Positions 8,058 through 17,359 of a DNA stretch of 64,000 nucleotides are shown here, one piece after another. Below the pieces are notes generated by a model. That model was not told where the DNA came from. It worked only from the letters and a program-made list of their open reading frames with translations, and did not search any database. Every line of letters begins with the position of its first letter. Position 1 is the stretch's first letter. A program made the position numbers and the translations under genes. The DNA is from Nitrospira lenta (lineage in GTDB: Bacteria > Nitrospirota > Nitrospiria > Nitrospirales > Nitrospiraceae). The DNA lies in NCBI RefSeq assembly GCF_900403705.1, contig NZ_OUNR01000016.1, forward strand, positions 1-64,000, given 5' to 3'.

Positions 8058-9143
8058 ATGACACCACATCGCGGGGTATGGGCTATGGGATTTCTTCTGA
8101 TAACGGCGATTCACTACGGCGTTGCCGATAATCGATCCTATGCCGAAGTCAGTGGCCCGATGGTTGCTGCGACGGTCGATAGCGCGCTGGCCCATTACAA
8201 TCCCCAGTCGCAAATTTCCGGGACCTTCAAGATACAGGGCTCTGAAACCATGTATCCGTTGATGAGTCGTCTGACAATGGAATTTCAACGTCGGCAGTCG
8301 AAGGTGGCGATTGACGTGAAAGGCGGCGGTTCCACCAAAGCCGTCGCCGAATTCCTTCAGCCGCCGTTGAGCAAAACCGGCAAGGTCATGTTGCAGGAAG
8401 AACGCGCCGGCAGTTTTAAGATGATTACGACGTCGCGAGAACTCTTTGACGCCGAAGTCAAAGAGTTCGTTGCGCAGCACGGCTATGAGCCGACGGCGGT
8501 GCCTGTGGCGGTCGATGCCGTTGCGCTCTATGTGCACAAGGATAATCCGGTCACCGGGTTGACGCTCGATCAAGTGGATGCCATGTTTTCAACGACGCGT
8601 AAGCGCGGCTATCCATCAGCCATTACCCAATGGGGTCAGCTCGGACTGACTGAGGGCTGGGAGAAGGCCGCGATCCAGCTTTACGGGCGCGATCGTAAGT
8701 CAGGAACCAGGGCGTTCTTCCAAGAGCATTGCCTGGCCGGCGGTGAATTTATGCCCAGCCTCCATGAAGATCCCGGTGCGGCATCCGTGATTCTGGATTT
8801 GAGCCGCGATCAAGTCGGGATTGGCTACAGCGGATTAGGGTTGCAAGCATCCAGTGTCCGAGTCGTTCCTCTCGCAGAAGCTGCGGGCATGCCGTTTGTG
8901 ACGCCGGCAGCTTCTACTGTTGCCGATCAAACCTATCCTTTGCGGCGGGTCTTGTATCTGTACGTTGATAAGAATCCGAATGCCCCGCTCCCTGCCGCCG
9001 CGCAGGAGTTCTTGAGATTCATCATGACCCAAGAAGGCCAGGAGGCGGTGTCGAAGGCTGGATTCTTCCCTTTGCCCGTTGGTGAGGCCGCGAAGAGTGC
9101 CGTGGCAGTGGGACTCTCGTCCCCTGCCCCGGCGGTCCAGTAG
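8058..9143 (+). CDS. PstS-family phosphate-binding protein (solitary copy)
   Basis: The 361-residue protein has an N-terminal signal region (MGFLLITAIHYGVA) and the PstS-like ligand core: FKIQGSETMYPLMSRL, DVKGGGSTKAVAEF, GRDRKSGTRAFF and a C-terminal FLRFIMTQEGQEAV. These match the periplasmic phosphate-binding fold (PBP-like 2). The start has GGAGGA 9 bases upstream. It is not followed by transporter genes, so it may feed the pst permease encoded at 13922-16575 or act as a sensor. It is quite divergent from the second PstS at 12895, so the two are not recent duplicates. Confidence 0.85.
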   Translation: MTPHRGVWAMGFLLITAIHYGVADNRSYAEVSGPMVAATVDSALAHYNPQSQISGTFKIQGSETMYPLMSRLTMEFQRRQSKVAIDVKGGGSTKAVAEFLQPPLSKTGKVMLQEERAGSFKMITTSRELFDAEVKEFVAQHGYEPTAVPVAVDAVALYVHKDNPVTGLTLDQVDAMFSTTRKRGYPSAITQWGQLGLTEGWEKAAIQLYGRDRKSGTRAFFQEHCLAGGEFMPSLHEDPGAASVILDLSRDQVGIGYSGLGLQASSVRVVPLAEAAGMPFVTPAASTVADQTYPLRRVLYLYVDKNPNAPLPAAAQEFLRFIMTQEGQEAVSKAGFFPLPVGEAAKSAVAVGLSSPAPAVQ

Positions 9144-9171
9144 AGGGTGGGGACAGAGACGGTACTTGTGG

Positions 9172-10104
9172 TTATGGCGTGGGGCGTGTGCGAGACGGCT
9201 GCTTCTTGGATTTGGTCTGATCCAGTTCGAGACGCAGCCGTTCCATTTGAGCATTCAGTTCTTCCATTTTCTTCTTCTGATCATCAAGGCGGCTGCGGAG
9301 TTCTAAGTTGGAACTGGTCAGTTCACGGATTTGAAGTTGTAACTCGTCGGAAGGAGCTGCTGCCGATCCGGTCTTCTGAAGCGCTGCCGGCGGCAACTCG
9401 GCTCCCGACCGGATGGTGCGAGCCGGCAATGGCGCCGTAAGATGCGCCAACACGTCTTTGATGTTCAGCGACAGATGCACGGTCTCGAACGGGGCCCATT
9501 GAGGCTCTTCCAAATCAGGAACCATGGCCGCCTGAGCGGGGCCTGCCACTGACAGTTTCATTCCTTTCGTGTCGCGGAGATCTTTGAGCTCTCCACCCCC
9601 GGTATCTGCCTGGATAAAAGCCGCATGATCCTGAACGACCACGTGCAGGTATCGGCCTCTCATAAACAATGCTCCCACCGTGCGATCTTCGCTATAGGCC
9701 ACGTCCGGTTTCGGCAGCGAGAAAAAGATCCGTTCAGTCGGTGTGGCTTGCCGGAACGCCGCGACCAGTTTGCCGGAAACCATCGCCAGCTCTTTGGGTG
9801 TAAAGAGAGGGATCGGCTGAGGGGTGCTCAGTATGCCGACGAGCGTCCCGCTCCAGCCGCTCACCTGAATGACTCGGAGCAAGGCTTCAAGTTCTGTCAC
9901 GGACAATTCGGCCGGATGTCGATTGAGAGTGAGGGGGGCGGACCGTGAGAGTGTCGGGTCCGGTTCAAGGCCGATGCGAATCCCCTGCTGGTCGTAGACG
10001 ATTCGTTCCGCTGGGGAAAAGAGGCTGCAAGATGACATCACAGGTGCGCCGAGCAGCAGCGAGCATGAGAGAATGATGCGGCCCGTGGATTTGTTTATTT
10101 GCAT
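9172..10104 (-). CDS. Putative outer-membrane lipoprotein with C-terminal coiled coil
   Basis: Start chosen at 10104 (MQINKSTGRIILS...), since the frame upstream has no lipoprotein-like leader. A hydrophobic stretch is followed by a lipobox-like VMSSC near residue 26. The middle domain (LSVTELEALLRVIQVSGWSG, PKPDVAYSEDRTVGALF) is not one I recognise. The last 70 residues form a coiled coil rich in Leu/Glu/Lys (LRSRLDDQKKKMEELNAQME). It overlaps the preceding lipoprotein gene by 10 bp, so it belongs to a lipoprotein operon downstream of the porin. Function unknown; envelope role inferred. Confidence 0.65.
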   Translation of the reverse strand: MQINKSTGRIILSCSLLLGAPVMSSCSLFSPAERIVYDQQGIRIGLEPDPTLSRSAPLTLNRHPAELSVTELEALLRVIQVSGWSGTLVGILSTPQPIPLFTPKELAMVSGKLVAAFRQATPTERIFFSLPKPDVAYSEDRTVGALFMRGRYLHVVVQDHAAFIQADTGGGELKDLRDTKGMKLSVAGPAQAAMVPDLEEPQWAPFETVHLSLNIKDVLAHLTAPLPARTIRSGAELPPAALQKTGSAAAPSDELQLQIRELTSSNLELRSRLDDQKKKMEELNAQMERLRLELDQTKSKKQPSRTRPTP

Positions 10105-10472
10105 GTGAAGTGGATCCCCCATATACGATCGGCCCCGATCTGAGGCCCCCAAGCCCGATCGGCGGCTTGGCTGACCTTCGGCACTTCGCCCTCTTTGACG
10201 ATATGGATGCCGGATGGACATTTCTCCTGCATGATACGTTGCGCATCGTGCCGGCCGGTGGACGAAAAGACATCCGATTCCGAGAGAATAGAAAATGTCA
10301 CCAGGCCGCCTCCGGCGGTTTCGCGTTGCAGAGACGCGTCATGACCGCAGGCGGCCGCGCTTAGTAGTGCGATGGCCAGAACGCCGGCTCTGAGAACAGG
10401 TTCGATGCGCCGCGTTCTGGCCGCTTTCGGTACGCGAATGGCCGCGTCTCCTGCTATTGAGTAGAGGTGCAA
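10095..10472 (-). CDS. Small lipoprotein of unknown function
   Basis: The 125-residue protein has a lipobox ALLSAAAC^GHDAS and a C-terminal part with two further cysteines (MQEKCPSG, HFTCK). No ATG or GTG fits before the signal peptide. The best start is a TTG at 10472 with GGAAGAAG upstream, overlapping the previous gene's stop by 19 bp. The N-terminal extension before the hydrophobic core is long (about 28 residues), so the start is uncertain. It is the middle gene of the Slp-lipoprotein-lipoprotein set. Confidence 0.6.
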   Translation of the reverse strand: MHLYSIAGDAAIRVPKAARTRRIEPVLRAGVLAIALLSAAACGHDASLQRETAGGGLVTFSILSESDVFSSTGRHDAQRIMQEKCPSGIHIVKEGEVPKVSQAADRAWGPQIGADRIWGIHFTCK

Positions 10473-10990
10473 AAGGTGTCTTCTTCCAATGGCTGATAGC
10501 CTGCGCCGAAGAATGGAAAATCTGCAATCTCTCTCCCCCCGGTTTTCCAGATGTGGAGACAGGAGGCGACGACTGCGGGAAGACTTCTGGGGAGGTCGTC
10601 CACGGATACGAGTTTGGGCGCGTGAGTGGAGCCCACCACCATGATGCGGTTGCCGGATTGAAGGAAAGACGGATCAATCTTCCCTTGATAGGTGATCGCA
10701 AATTCCCCGCTTCGCTTTCCCGTGTCCCTGGGGCCGTAGGCAGGATGGGCGACGATGGGCAGCTGTGTCGCGACAATCGTGATGCTGTCTCCCGCCCTAT
10801 CTGACTGAATAATCCGTCCACCGAGTTGAATCTTTTTGGCTTCGGCCTGGTTGGGCACCATTCGCCAGTGAGCGAAATCGAAATTCTGGTCTACGCCAAC
10901 GACTGCCTCTGGGGGGAAAACCCCTCGCGCGGCGCATGCGACAAGCGTTGCGCCGAACAAGACCAGAAGCCCCTTCGTAAATATCCCCAT
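10454..10990 (-). CDS. Slp-family outer-membrane lipoprotein
   Basis: With the start at 10990 (AAGGAG eight bases upstream) the 178-residue protein begins MGIFTKGLLVLFGATLVAC, a lipoprotein signal with lipobox LVAC. The Slp-family pattern follows: FPPEAVVGVD, KIQLGGRII, ITIVATQLPIV, GEFAITYQGKIDPSFLQSGNRIMVVG and LPAVVASCLHIW. Slp in E. coli is a starvation-induced outer-membrane lipoprotein. Here it lies 62 bp downstream of a porin gene with a probable Pho box, consistent with starvation control; the link to phosphate is inference. Confidence 0.8.
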   Translation of the reverse strand: MGIFTKGLLVLFGATLVACAARGVFPPEAVVGVDQNFDFAHWRMVPNQAEAKKIQLGGRIIQSDRAGDSITIVATQLPIVAHPAYGPRDTGKRSGEFAITYQGKIDPSFLQSGNRIMVVGSTHAPKLVSVDDLPRSLPAVVASCLHIWKTGGREIADFPFFGAGYQPLEEDTFCTSTQ

Positions 10991-11052
10991 GCTGTTTCTC
11001 CTTACCGCGGGAGTTGTCGGAATGAAATAGTCTAGCAAATTGCCATGACCGG

Positions 11053-12603
11053 TTACATGAAGCGAAGTTGAAATTGCACAAAGAACGCATTCTGGGAAAA
11101 GGGATCCGATCTCGAATCGAAGGCCGGCGTATTGGGGCCAGTACCGAGTCCCGAGTGATGACGGAACTCATAGTTGAACTGTAACTTGGACTGAATCTTC
11201 GGCGGGAAGTTTTCAAAGTAATAGGTCAATCCTACGATCGACCTCGTATACATGTCATTACCCATGTCGGTATTCGGATCGAATTGTTCATACATGACGG
11301 TGGGCTCAAAGTTTTCCAGCGGGCCGCTGGTAATCAGATACTTCGCCAGCACGTACCAGGTGCGACGGTGCATCCCGGGCGCACCGGAGCCGCCGCAGCC
11401 GCTGGCACAGTCTCCGTTGGCCCCTAATCCGACCGTCGTGGCGTTGGCGCCGTCATGCCCTTGCCAATATTCGCCCTGCACCATGAATCCGGGCAGGACT
11501 TTCGAGGTGTAGCGCGCATCGACGCCGTACCGGTCGAAGGAGCCTTTGCCGCGCCCGTTGATCAGTGTGCCGGCGTTGTTCGAATGGCCTTGAATCGTTG
11601 TGAAGCTTATAAATGAGACATCGTTTCCGAACAATCTGATCCGGCTATAAAAGGCTTTGGGCTGATTGCTTCCGCCGATCCCGGAGGTGCTGCTGAGAAG
11701 GGCATTGGCCGTATAGTTGTTGTTGTTCATTACGCCGACGACATACTCAAGGCGGTTGGCGATTTTCCCTCGAACGTCGACGAAGTAATCCCGCTCTTGG
11801 AGGAAGTCAATGGCGCCGCCGGTGCCATTTCTATTGCCGGTCCCGCTTCCGATGGAGGTGAGATAGGGGGAGCTGATGACATCTCGTAATCCGCCCGAGG
11901 TTTCCGTGAAGATGCCGAAAGGCATGCGGAAGACTCCAAGCCGGATCATGTTGAGGTTAGGCGCCCAGGATTGAACCGGACGAAAATCGATATAGGCCTC
12001 CCGGAAGAACGTCGCCGCGGTCGCAGAGCCGGTGCCGCTCGTCGGGGTGTTGTTCGACAGGCCGGTACTCTGAAACTCCATGAGCGTGTGCCATCGAGGG
12101 ATCATATCGCTGATTTTTCCCCAGAAGACAATTTCCGAACGGCGAATTGAGAAATTGTCTTGGCTGCGCCCTTCCGGCACCTTGGCATCGACGTGCCCAT
12201 ACAGAAATTGCAGCGCGTTCAGTCCGAAGTTCACTTTGTCTCGAAGCAGCGGAAGCAGTTCGGTTTTCCCTTTCCATTCTTCCAGCGAATCGATCCGGCG
12301 CGATTGATCGGCGACTTTATATTCCTGCTCGGCGCGGATTTGAATCCACTCATCCATACTAATGGTGCCCTTTTGCAGGAGCAGATCTTCGATGGACATG
12401 CCGCCCGGCGGTAATTCCCGCGCCGGCGCCGGTCCTTGGCCTTCGGGTGTAGATGTGGTCGCCGTCTGTGCGACGATAACCGGTGATTCACCGCGATCTT
12501 GGGCGCGCCTCGGCTCTGCGGCGCGGGCATCTGACTGCGGCATGGCCAGAGCCATCGCAGTCAAGATCGCTGCAATATGGACTGTCCTCTGAAGTCCTCT
12601 CAT
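11053..12603 (-). CDS. Porin with N-terminal coiled coil (OprP-like)
   Basis: From the start at 12603 the protein has a signal peptide (MRGLQRTVHIAAILTAMALA..SDARA^A), a short periplasmic coiled-coil region (DSLEEWKGKTELLPLLRD) and a long beta-barrel. The barrel has alternating aromatic strands and ends in Phe-Met (VQFQLRFM), as outer-membrane barrels usually end in an aromatic strand. Layout resembles phosphate-selective porins of the OprO/OprP type: FSIRRSEIVFWGKI, VFRMPFGIFTETSGG. GAGGGGG lies upstream of the start. A probable Pho box upstream and the divergent pstS support phosphate uptake. Substrate specificity is not provable from sequence. Confidence 0.78.
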   Translation of the reverse strand: MRGLQRTVHIAAILTAMALAMPQSDARAAEPRRAQDRGESPVIVAQTATTSTPEGQGPAPARELPPGGMSIEDLLLQKGTISMDEWIQIRAEQEYKVADQSRRIDSLEEWKGKTELLPLLRDKVNFGLNALQFLYGHVDAKVPEGRSQDNFSIRRSEIVFWGKISDMIPRWHTLMEFQSTGLSNNTPTSGTGSATAATFFREAYIDFRPVQSWAPNLNMIRLGVFRMPFGIFTETSGGLRDVISSPYLTSIGSGTGNRNGTGGAIDFLQERDYFVDVRGKIANRLEYVVGVMNNNNYTANALLSSTSGIGGSNQPKAFYSRIRLFGNDVSFISFTTIQGHSNNAGTLINGRGKGSFDRYGVDARYTSKVLPGFMVQGEYWQGHDGANATTVGLGANGDCASGCGGSGAPGMHRRTWYVLAKYLITSGPLENFEPTVMYEQFDPNTDMGNDMYTRSIVGLTYYFENFPPKIQSKLQFNYEFRHHSGLGTGPNTPAFDSRSDPFSQNAFFVQFQLRFM

Positions 12604-12691
12604 TTCGACGTACCCCCTCGGTTGAATGGTGATCGTTTCATGATAGCGAGCCTGTTCTCTCATGAAGGGATCACGGAATAATTGCGGGCAT

Positions 12692-12708
12692 GTTACAGCA
12701 TTGTTAAA
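12692..12708 (-). promoter_or_regulatory. Probable Pho box for the porin operon
   Basis: Read on the minus strand, TTTAAC and TGTAAC occur with their final C exactly 11 bp apart (at 12703 and 12692). A degraded third copy (GCAGAC) lies one further 11-bp step upstream. It is about 90 bp upstream of the porin start. The pattern is the same as upstream of the two PstS genes. Confidence 0.5.
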
Positions 12709-12760
12709 ACTCCGTCTGCTCTCATTTCTAGAAAGCGGAAGCGTTCCCGCGCGCGGGGAG

Positions 12761-12789
12761 AGTTAACGCACTGTTAACAGTTGTGTAAC
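12761..12789 (+). promoter_or_regulatory. Pho box upstream of pstS-C-A-B-phoU
   Basis: GTTAAC at 12762, GTTAAC at 12773 and TGTAAC at 12784 are spaced exactly 11 bp start to start, the cleanest copy in the window. This is the expected geometry for tandem PhoB dimer half-sites. It lies about 105 bp upstream of the pstS ATG. Confidence 0.72.
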
Positions 12790-12894
12790 GTGCAGGGAAA
12801 CCGGCGGGCGTAGGATGCCTTCTATATGACGGTCGGAATGATGATGAAGGCCACGGTGACGATGAGCTCGGTAACGATGAGAAGGAGAACATCC

Positions 12895-13911
12895 ATGCAG
12901 AGACTGGTACCGGTCGGGTTGAGCGCGATTCTGCTGTGTGCGGCGATGAGTGTCATGGGCTGGCCTGTTGAGACGGTCTATCCCGAACCTACGACCTTGA
13001 TCAAGGTCGACGGGTCGAGCACGGTGTTCCCGATTACGGAAGCAGTGGCGGAAGAGTTTCAGAAGGACACGCGAGGGTCGGTTCGTGTGACGGTCGGCAT
13101 TTCAGGAACCGGCGGCGGGTTCAAAAAGTTTTGCCGCGGCGAGATCGATGTGCAGGATGCCTCTCGTCCTATTTCCAGCAGCGAAATGGACGCCTGCCGC
13201 GCCGGCGGAGTCCAATTCTATGAACTGCCGATCGCGTTCGATGCTCTGACCATTGCCGTGAGTCCTCTGGCAACGTGGGTGGACTCCATCACGGTGGCAG
13301 AATTGAAAACCATGTGGGAGCCCTCCGCGCAAGGGCGAGTGACCAAGTGGAGCCAGGTCCGTTCAACCTGGCCCGATCAGCCGCTGAAACTGTTCGGCGC
13401 CGGGTCCGACTCGGGCACCTTCGATTACTTCACTGAAGCAGTGGTTGGGAAAGCCAAATCCAGCCGGGGCGACTTTACCGCCAGTGAAGACGACAATACG
13501 CTGGTCCAGGGCATCGCCAACGACAAGCAGGCGCTCGGCTACATCCCCTTCGCCTATTACGAACCGAATAAGAAGCGGTTGAAAGCGGTATCCGTCGATG
13601 GCGGGCATGGGCCGGTAAGCCCGTCGCGCGAGACCGTCGAAAACGGCTCCTACCAACCGCTCTCGCGTCCGTTATTCATCTATGTCAGCACGAAGTCAGC
13701 GGCCAGGCCAGAAGTGAAACGCTTCGTCGAGTTCTACCTGGCGCAAGTACCGGTGCTGGCCCCACAAGTGAAGTATGTGCCGCTACCGCCGAAAGCCTAT
13801 GCGCTGGCCGGTGAACATTTTAAGAATGGCCGACAGGGGACCGCGTTTCAAGGAGGCTCGACGGTCGGGATGAAGATCGAAGAATTGCTTCGCCGCGAAG
13901 CGACACTCTAA
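12895..13911 (+). CDS. pstS: Phosphate ABC transporter substrate-binding protein PstS
   Basis: The ATG at 12895 has GAAGGAGAA six bases upstream and opens a signal peptide ([22 protein letters not shown]). The mature protein has the phosphate-binding loops [38 protein letters not shown] and [10 protein letters not shown], in which Ser, Asp, Arg and Thr contact phosphate in PstS. Length is about 339 residues. It is the first gene of the pst operon and is followed 10 bp later by pstC. Confidence 0.95.
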   Translation: MQRLVPVGLSAILLCAAMSVMGWPVETVYPEPTTLIKVDGSSTVFPITEAVAEEFQKDTRGSVRVTVGISGTGGGFKKFCRGEIDVQDASRPISSSEMDACRAGGVQFYELPIAFDALTIAVSPLATWVDSITVAELKTMWEPSAQGRVTKWSQVRSTWPDQPLKLFGAGSDSGTFDYFTEAVVGKAKSSRGDFTASEDDNTLVQGIANDKQALGYIPFAYYEPNKKRLKAVSVDGGHGPVSPSRETVENGSYQPLSRPLFIYVSTKSAARPEVKRFVEFYLAQVPVLAPQVKYVPLPPKAYALAGEHFKNGRQGTAFQGGSTVGMKIEELLRREATL

Positions 13912-13921
13912 GGGGCAAAGG

Positions 13922-14875
13922 ATGGCTACGATGGATGTCCATATCGCCGAGAGTCCAGTCGAGAAGCAGACCATCCGCACGGGTCTCTCTCCCCGACTGC
14001 TACCCCGTCTCAAGGAGAAAGCGATTAAGCTACTCTTGCAGGCGGCGGCGTTCACCTCGGTGGCAATTACACTTGGAATTGTCGGCGTGCTGGCGTACGA
14101 GTCGTTCCATTTCTTTCAGCAGGTCTCTGTGGTGGATTTTCTGACCGACCGGCAATGGACTCCGCTCTTTGCCGATGCGCATTACGGGATTCTCTCCCTC
14201 GTGTCGGGTACGCTGGTCACGACGACTGTGGCGTTACTCGTGGCCATTCCAATGGGGAGCCTGATCGCCATCTATCTGAGCGAGTATGCCGCGCGTTCGG
14301 TGCGTGAATTCGTGAAGCCGGTGCTGGAGTTGCTCAGCGCCGTGCCGACCGTCGTGTATGGCTACTTTGCGCTGTTGTTCGTGACGCCCACATTGCAAAC
14401 ACTCTGGCCTGACCTGCCGGGCTTCAACATGCTGAGCGCCGGGCTGGTCATCGGCTTCATGATTGTTCCCTATGTCAGCTCCGTGAGCGAGGATGCCATG
14501 CGCGCGGTTCCCGTGTATCTGCGCGAAGGCGCTTTTGCGCTGGGCGCGACTCGTATGCAAACGGCGTTGCGCGTCGTCTTCCCTTCGGCCCTATCCGGCA
14601 TCACGGCCGCCTATGTCTTGGGCGTCTCCCGGGCGATCGGGGAAACGATGGTGGTGGCCATTGCTGCGGGGATGCAACCGACGCTGACCCTGAATCCGTT
14701 GGAACCGGCGGCGACGATGACTGCGTACATTGTCCAGGTCAGCTTGGGAGACTTGCCGCACGGGAGCGTGGGCTATCAGACGATCTTTGCGACGGGGCTC
14801 ATGCTCCTATTGATCACCCTATTATTTAACATTGCAGGCCATGCGCTTAAAAAACGGTATCGCCAAGTATATTAA
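13922..14875 (+). CDS. pstC: Phosphate ABC transporter permease PstC
   Basis: This is a 317-residue inner-membrane permease with an N-terminal transmembrane helix after a basic cytoplasmic leader, then five more. The permease EAA loop is visible (EGAFALGATRMQTALRVVFPSALSG), followed by the PstC pattern ISRAIGETMVVAIAAG. It pairs with PstA to form the transmembrane channel. The 3' end overlaps the likely pstA start by about 35 bp. Confidence 0.95.
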   Translation: MATMDVHIAESPVEKQTIRTGLSPRLLPRLKEKAIKLLLQAAAFTSVAITLGIVGVLAYESFHFFQQVSVVDFLTDRQWTPLFADAHYGILSLVSGTLVTTTVALLVAIPMGSLIAIYLSEYAARSVREFVKPVLELLSAVPTVVYGYFALLFVTPTLQTLWPDLPGFNMLSAGLVIGFMIVPYVSSVSEDAMRAVPVYLREGAFALGATRMQTALRVVFPSALSGITAAYVLGVSRAIGETMVVAIAAGMQPTLTLNPLEPAATMTAYIVQVSLGDLPHGSVGYQTIFATGLMLLLITLLFNIAGHALKKRYRQVY

Positions 14876-15785
14876 GTCCACTGCCTTGCAACGACGCATC
14901 ATGCGGCGCAAGGCCCTCGATCGTTTCTTTGCGTTCGAAGGACTATTCGTGATGGGTGTCGCCCTGCTCGTCTTGTTCGCCCTGGTGGGGCAACTGGCGG
15001 CGGACGGAGCCGGCCGCTTGTCCTGGCAATTCCTGACCTCCTTCCCGTCGCGGTTTCCGGCGCAGGCCGGGATTCTCACCGCCTGGATCGGGACCCTCCT
15101 GGTCATGCTGCTGACGGCGCTGACGGCGGTTCCGTTAGGGATCGGAGCTGCCATTTATCTGGAAGAATATGCCGCGAAAAGCTGGTTGACTGAGGTGATC
15201 GAAATCAACATCGCCAATCTGGCCGGCGTGCCGTCGATTGTCTACGGGCTCATGGCACTCGGGCTGCTGGTCTATGAGCTGCACTTGGGACAAAGTTTCC
15301 TGACGGCTGGGCTGACCCTGGGCATGTTAATCCTCCCGATGGTTATCATTGCGACGCGCGAGGCGATTCGATCGGTCCCTCCTGCCGTGCGCGAAGCGGC
15401 CTATGCGCTTGGCGCGACCAAGTGGCAGACCGTGCGGGATCATGTCCTTCCCTATTCAATGGGCGGCATTCTGACAGGGATGATCCTGGCGCTCTCGCGT
15501 GCCGTCGGCGAGACGGCGCCGCTGATCACCGTCGGGGCCCTGTCGTTCATTGCCTTTCTTCCTCATCCGCCTTGGCAGGAAACGTTCCCCTTTGTGTCGT
15601 TTGAATGGCTATTTGATCCCTTTACGGTGATGCCGATTCAAATGTTCAATTGGGTGTCCCGGCCGCAAGATGAATTTCACGTGAATGCGGCGGCGGCCGG
15701 TTTGATCTTGCTGGTCATGAGCCTGGCGATGAACGCGGTGGCGATCGTCATTCGAGCGCGGTTTAGAAAACGGATTCATTGGTGA
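14841..15785 (+). CDS. pstA: Phosphate ABC transporter permease PstA
   Basis: This PstA permease has six predicted transmembrane segments, the PstA motif [12 protein letters not shown], and the EAA loop [39 protein letters not shown] follows. The start is uncertain: ATGs at 14832 and 14841 overlap pstC, while 14901 ([10 protein letters not shown]) would not. I list 14841. The stop is 4 bp before the pstB start. Together with PstC it forms the phosphate channel. Confidence 0.92.
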   Translation: MRLKNGIAKYIKSTALQRRIMRRKALDRFFAFEGLFVMGVALLVLFALVGQLAADGAGRLSWQFLTSFPSRFPAQAGILTAWIGTLLVMLLTALTAVPLGIGAAIYLEEYAAKSWLTEVIEINIANLAGVPSIVYGLMALGLLVYELHLGQSFLTAGLTLGMLILPMVIIATREAIRSVPPAVREAAYALGATKWQTVRDHVLPYSMGGILTGMILALSRAVGETAPLITVGALSFIAFLPHPPWQETFPFVSFEWLFDPFTVMPIQMFNWVSRPQDEFHVNAAAAGLILLVMSLAMNAVAIVIRARFRKRIHW

Positions 15786-15789
15786 TGCT

Positions 15790-16575
15790 ATGAAAGCCTT
15801 AGATGTATCGCAGACGGTGTTGAAAGCGGAGTCGCAGGGGCTCAATTTCTTTTATGGATGGGCGCAGGCGCTTCATGGCCTGTCCCTCCCCGTCTACGAC
15901 CGCTGTGTGACGGCGCTGATCGGTCCCTCCGGTTGCGGGAAAACCACCTATTTGCGTTGTTTCAACCGCATGCATGACCTGTATCCAGGAAATCGCTACG
16001 AAGGGGCCGTCATCCTGTATCCGGACCGGGTCAATATCGTCGGACCTGAGGTGGATCCCATCGAGGTGCGCATGCGCATCGGGATGGTGTTTCAAAAACC
16101 CAATCCGTTCCCCAAGTCCATCTATGAAAATGTGGCGTATGGGATGCGGATCAGAGGCCTATCGTCGAAGGCCGATCTTGATCTCGTGGTCGAGCGGGCG
16201 TTGCATGAGGCGGCGTTATGGGGAGAAGTCAAAGACCGTCTCCAGGCATCGGCGATGAATCTCTCGGGCGGACAACAGCAACGCTTGTGTATTGCCCGGG
16301 CGCTGGCGACTAGTCCGGAACTTCTCTTGTTCGATGAGCCGACCTCGGCGCTCGATCCGACGGCTACTGCGCGCATCGAAGAGCTGGTGACGGAACTGAA
16401 GCAGAAAGTCGCGATCGTCATCGTGACGCACAATATGCAGCAGGCGGCGCGAGTCTCGGACCACACAGCCTTCATGTATGAGGGGCGTTTGGTGGAATTC
16501 GATCGGACAGAGAAGATGTTTACGAATCCGTCCGTCAAGTTGACGGAAGATTATGTTACCGGCCGTTTCGGATAA
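15790..16575 (+). CDS. pstB: Phosphate ABC transporter ATPase PstB
   Basis: This 261-residue ABC ATPase has Walker [11 protein letters not shown]-loop VFQKPNPFP, signature LSGGQQQR, Walker [13 protein letters not shown] and H-loop VTHN. The [10 protein letters not shown] and [16 protein letters not shown] stretches are PstB-specific. It powers phosphate import through PstCA. The next gene encodes the regulator PhoU. Confidence 0.97.
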   Translation: MKALDVSQTVLKAESQGLNFFYGWAQALHGLSLPVYDRCVTALIGPSGCGKTTYLRCFNRMHDLYPGNRYEGAVILYPDRVNIVGPEVDPIEVRMRIGMVFQKPNPFPKSIYENVAYGMRIRGLSSKADLDLVVERALHEAALWGEVKDRLQASAMNLSGGQQQRLCIARALATSPELLLFDEPTSALDPTATARIEELVTELKQKVAIVIVTHNMQQAARVSDHTAFMYEGRLVEFDRTEKMFTNPSVKLTEDYVTGRFG

Positions 16576-16592
16576 AAATCGGAGTGAGCACC

Positions 16593-17267
16593 ATGCAACG
16601 ACATATGGATCAAGAACTCAGTGACTTGAAAGACCGCCTGCTCCAGATGGGGGCGCTGGTCGAAGAGCAGATTGAGCGCGCGATTGCGGCCATGATCGAA
16701 CGCGATGCTGTGCTGGCGGGGCAAGTCATCGAGCGGGACCGGCTGGTCAATCGTTTCGATGTGGAGATCGATGAAACCTGCATTCGCCTCTTGGCCTTGC
16801 AGGCGCCGGCGGCGAAAGATCTGCGCTTTGTCACGACGGCCATGAAGATTTCCACCGAACTCGAGCGCATGAGCGATCTCGCAGAAAATATCTGCGAGCG
16901 TGTCATCGAACTCAATGAAGAGCCGCAGCTGAAACCCTACATCGATCTTCCTCGCATGGCTGCCTGGACGATGAAGATGGTGCGTGAATCGCTGGATGCT
17001 TTCGTTCGGCAAGATGCCGCCCTGGCTCGAAAAGTCTGTGCCGACGATGACTTTGTCGATAACCTCACGCATCAGCTATTTCGTGAGCTCGTCTCGTTCA
17101 TGATTGAAAACCCCGCCACCATTACCCGGGCGATCCGGCTCACGTTTATCGGCAAATACATCGAACGGATCGCGGATCATGCCACCAATATCGGCGAATT
17201 GGTCATCTATATGGTGGAAGGAAAGATCGTGCGCCATATGACTTCTCCGTCGCCGGGGCCTTCTTGA
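16593..17267 (+). CDS. phoU: Phosphate transport system regulator PhoU
   Basis: This 225-residue all-helical protein has the two PhoU repeats and metal-binding E/DxxxD motifs (ELERMSDLAENICE; KYIERIADHATNIGE). PhoU damps PstSCAB activity and, in enterobacteria, couples it to PhoR. I use the ATG at 16593 with GGAG upstream; a GTG at 16584 is in frame just before it. It closes the canonical pst operon. Confidence 0.95.
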   Translation: MQRHMDQELSDLKDRLLQMGALVEEQIERAIAAMIERDAVLAGQVIERDRLVNRFDVEIDETCIRLLALQAPAAKDLRFVTTAMKISTELERMSDLAENICERVIELNEEPQLKPYIDLPRMAAWTMKMVRESLDAFVRQDAALARKVCADDDFVDNLTHQLFRELVSFMIENPATITRAIRLTFIGKYIERIADHATNIGELVIYMVEGKIVRHMTSPSPGPS

Positions 17268-17359
17268 TGTGATCGATTGGTGCGTATTCTTGCCGTCCTG
17301 CCTCCCGCCTACATTCTTCTCCCTTCTCAACCGATAGAGGGCCATCACCGAGGAGTGAC

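Larger units (their letters stand above)
12604..12894. other. Divergent regulatory region between the porin and pstS genes
   Basis: This 291-bp stretch separates the minus-strand porin operon from the plus-strand pst operon and carries two sets of 11-bp-phased TTAAC/GTAAC elements. One faces each direction and both are described separately. The last 70 bases hold an open frame with low-information sequence (MTVGMMMKATVTMSSVT) that I treat as non-coding because a strong GAAGGAGAA ribosome site is placed for the ATG at 12895. Confidence 0.6.

Noticed and set aside
12826-12894. N-terminal extension of PstS
   Set aside because: A strong ribosome site and a proper signal peptide start at 12895; the extension is low-information.
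17268-17359. Separate promoter or terminator between phoU and the carbonic anhydrase gene
   Set aside because: No hairpin or 11-bp-phased repeat is visible, so I do not call a boundary here.
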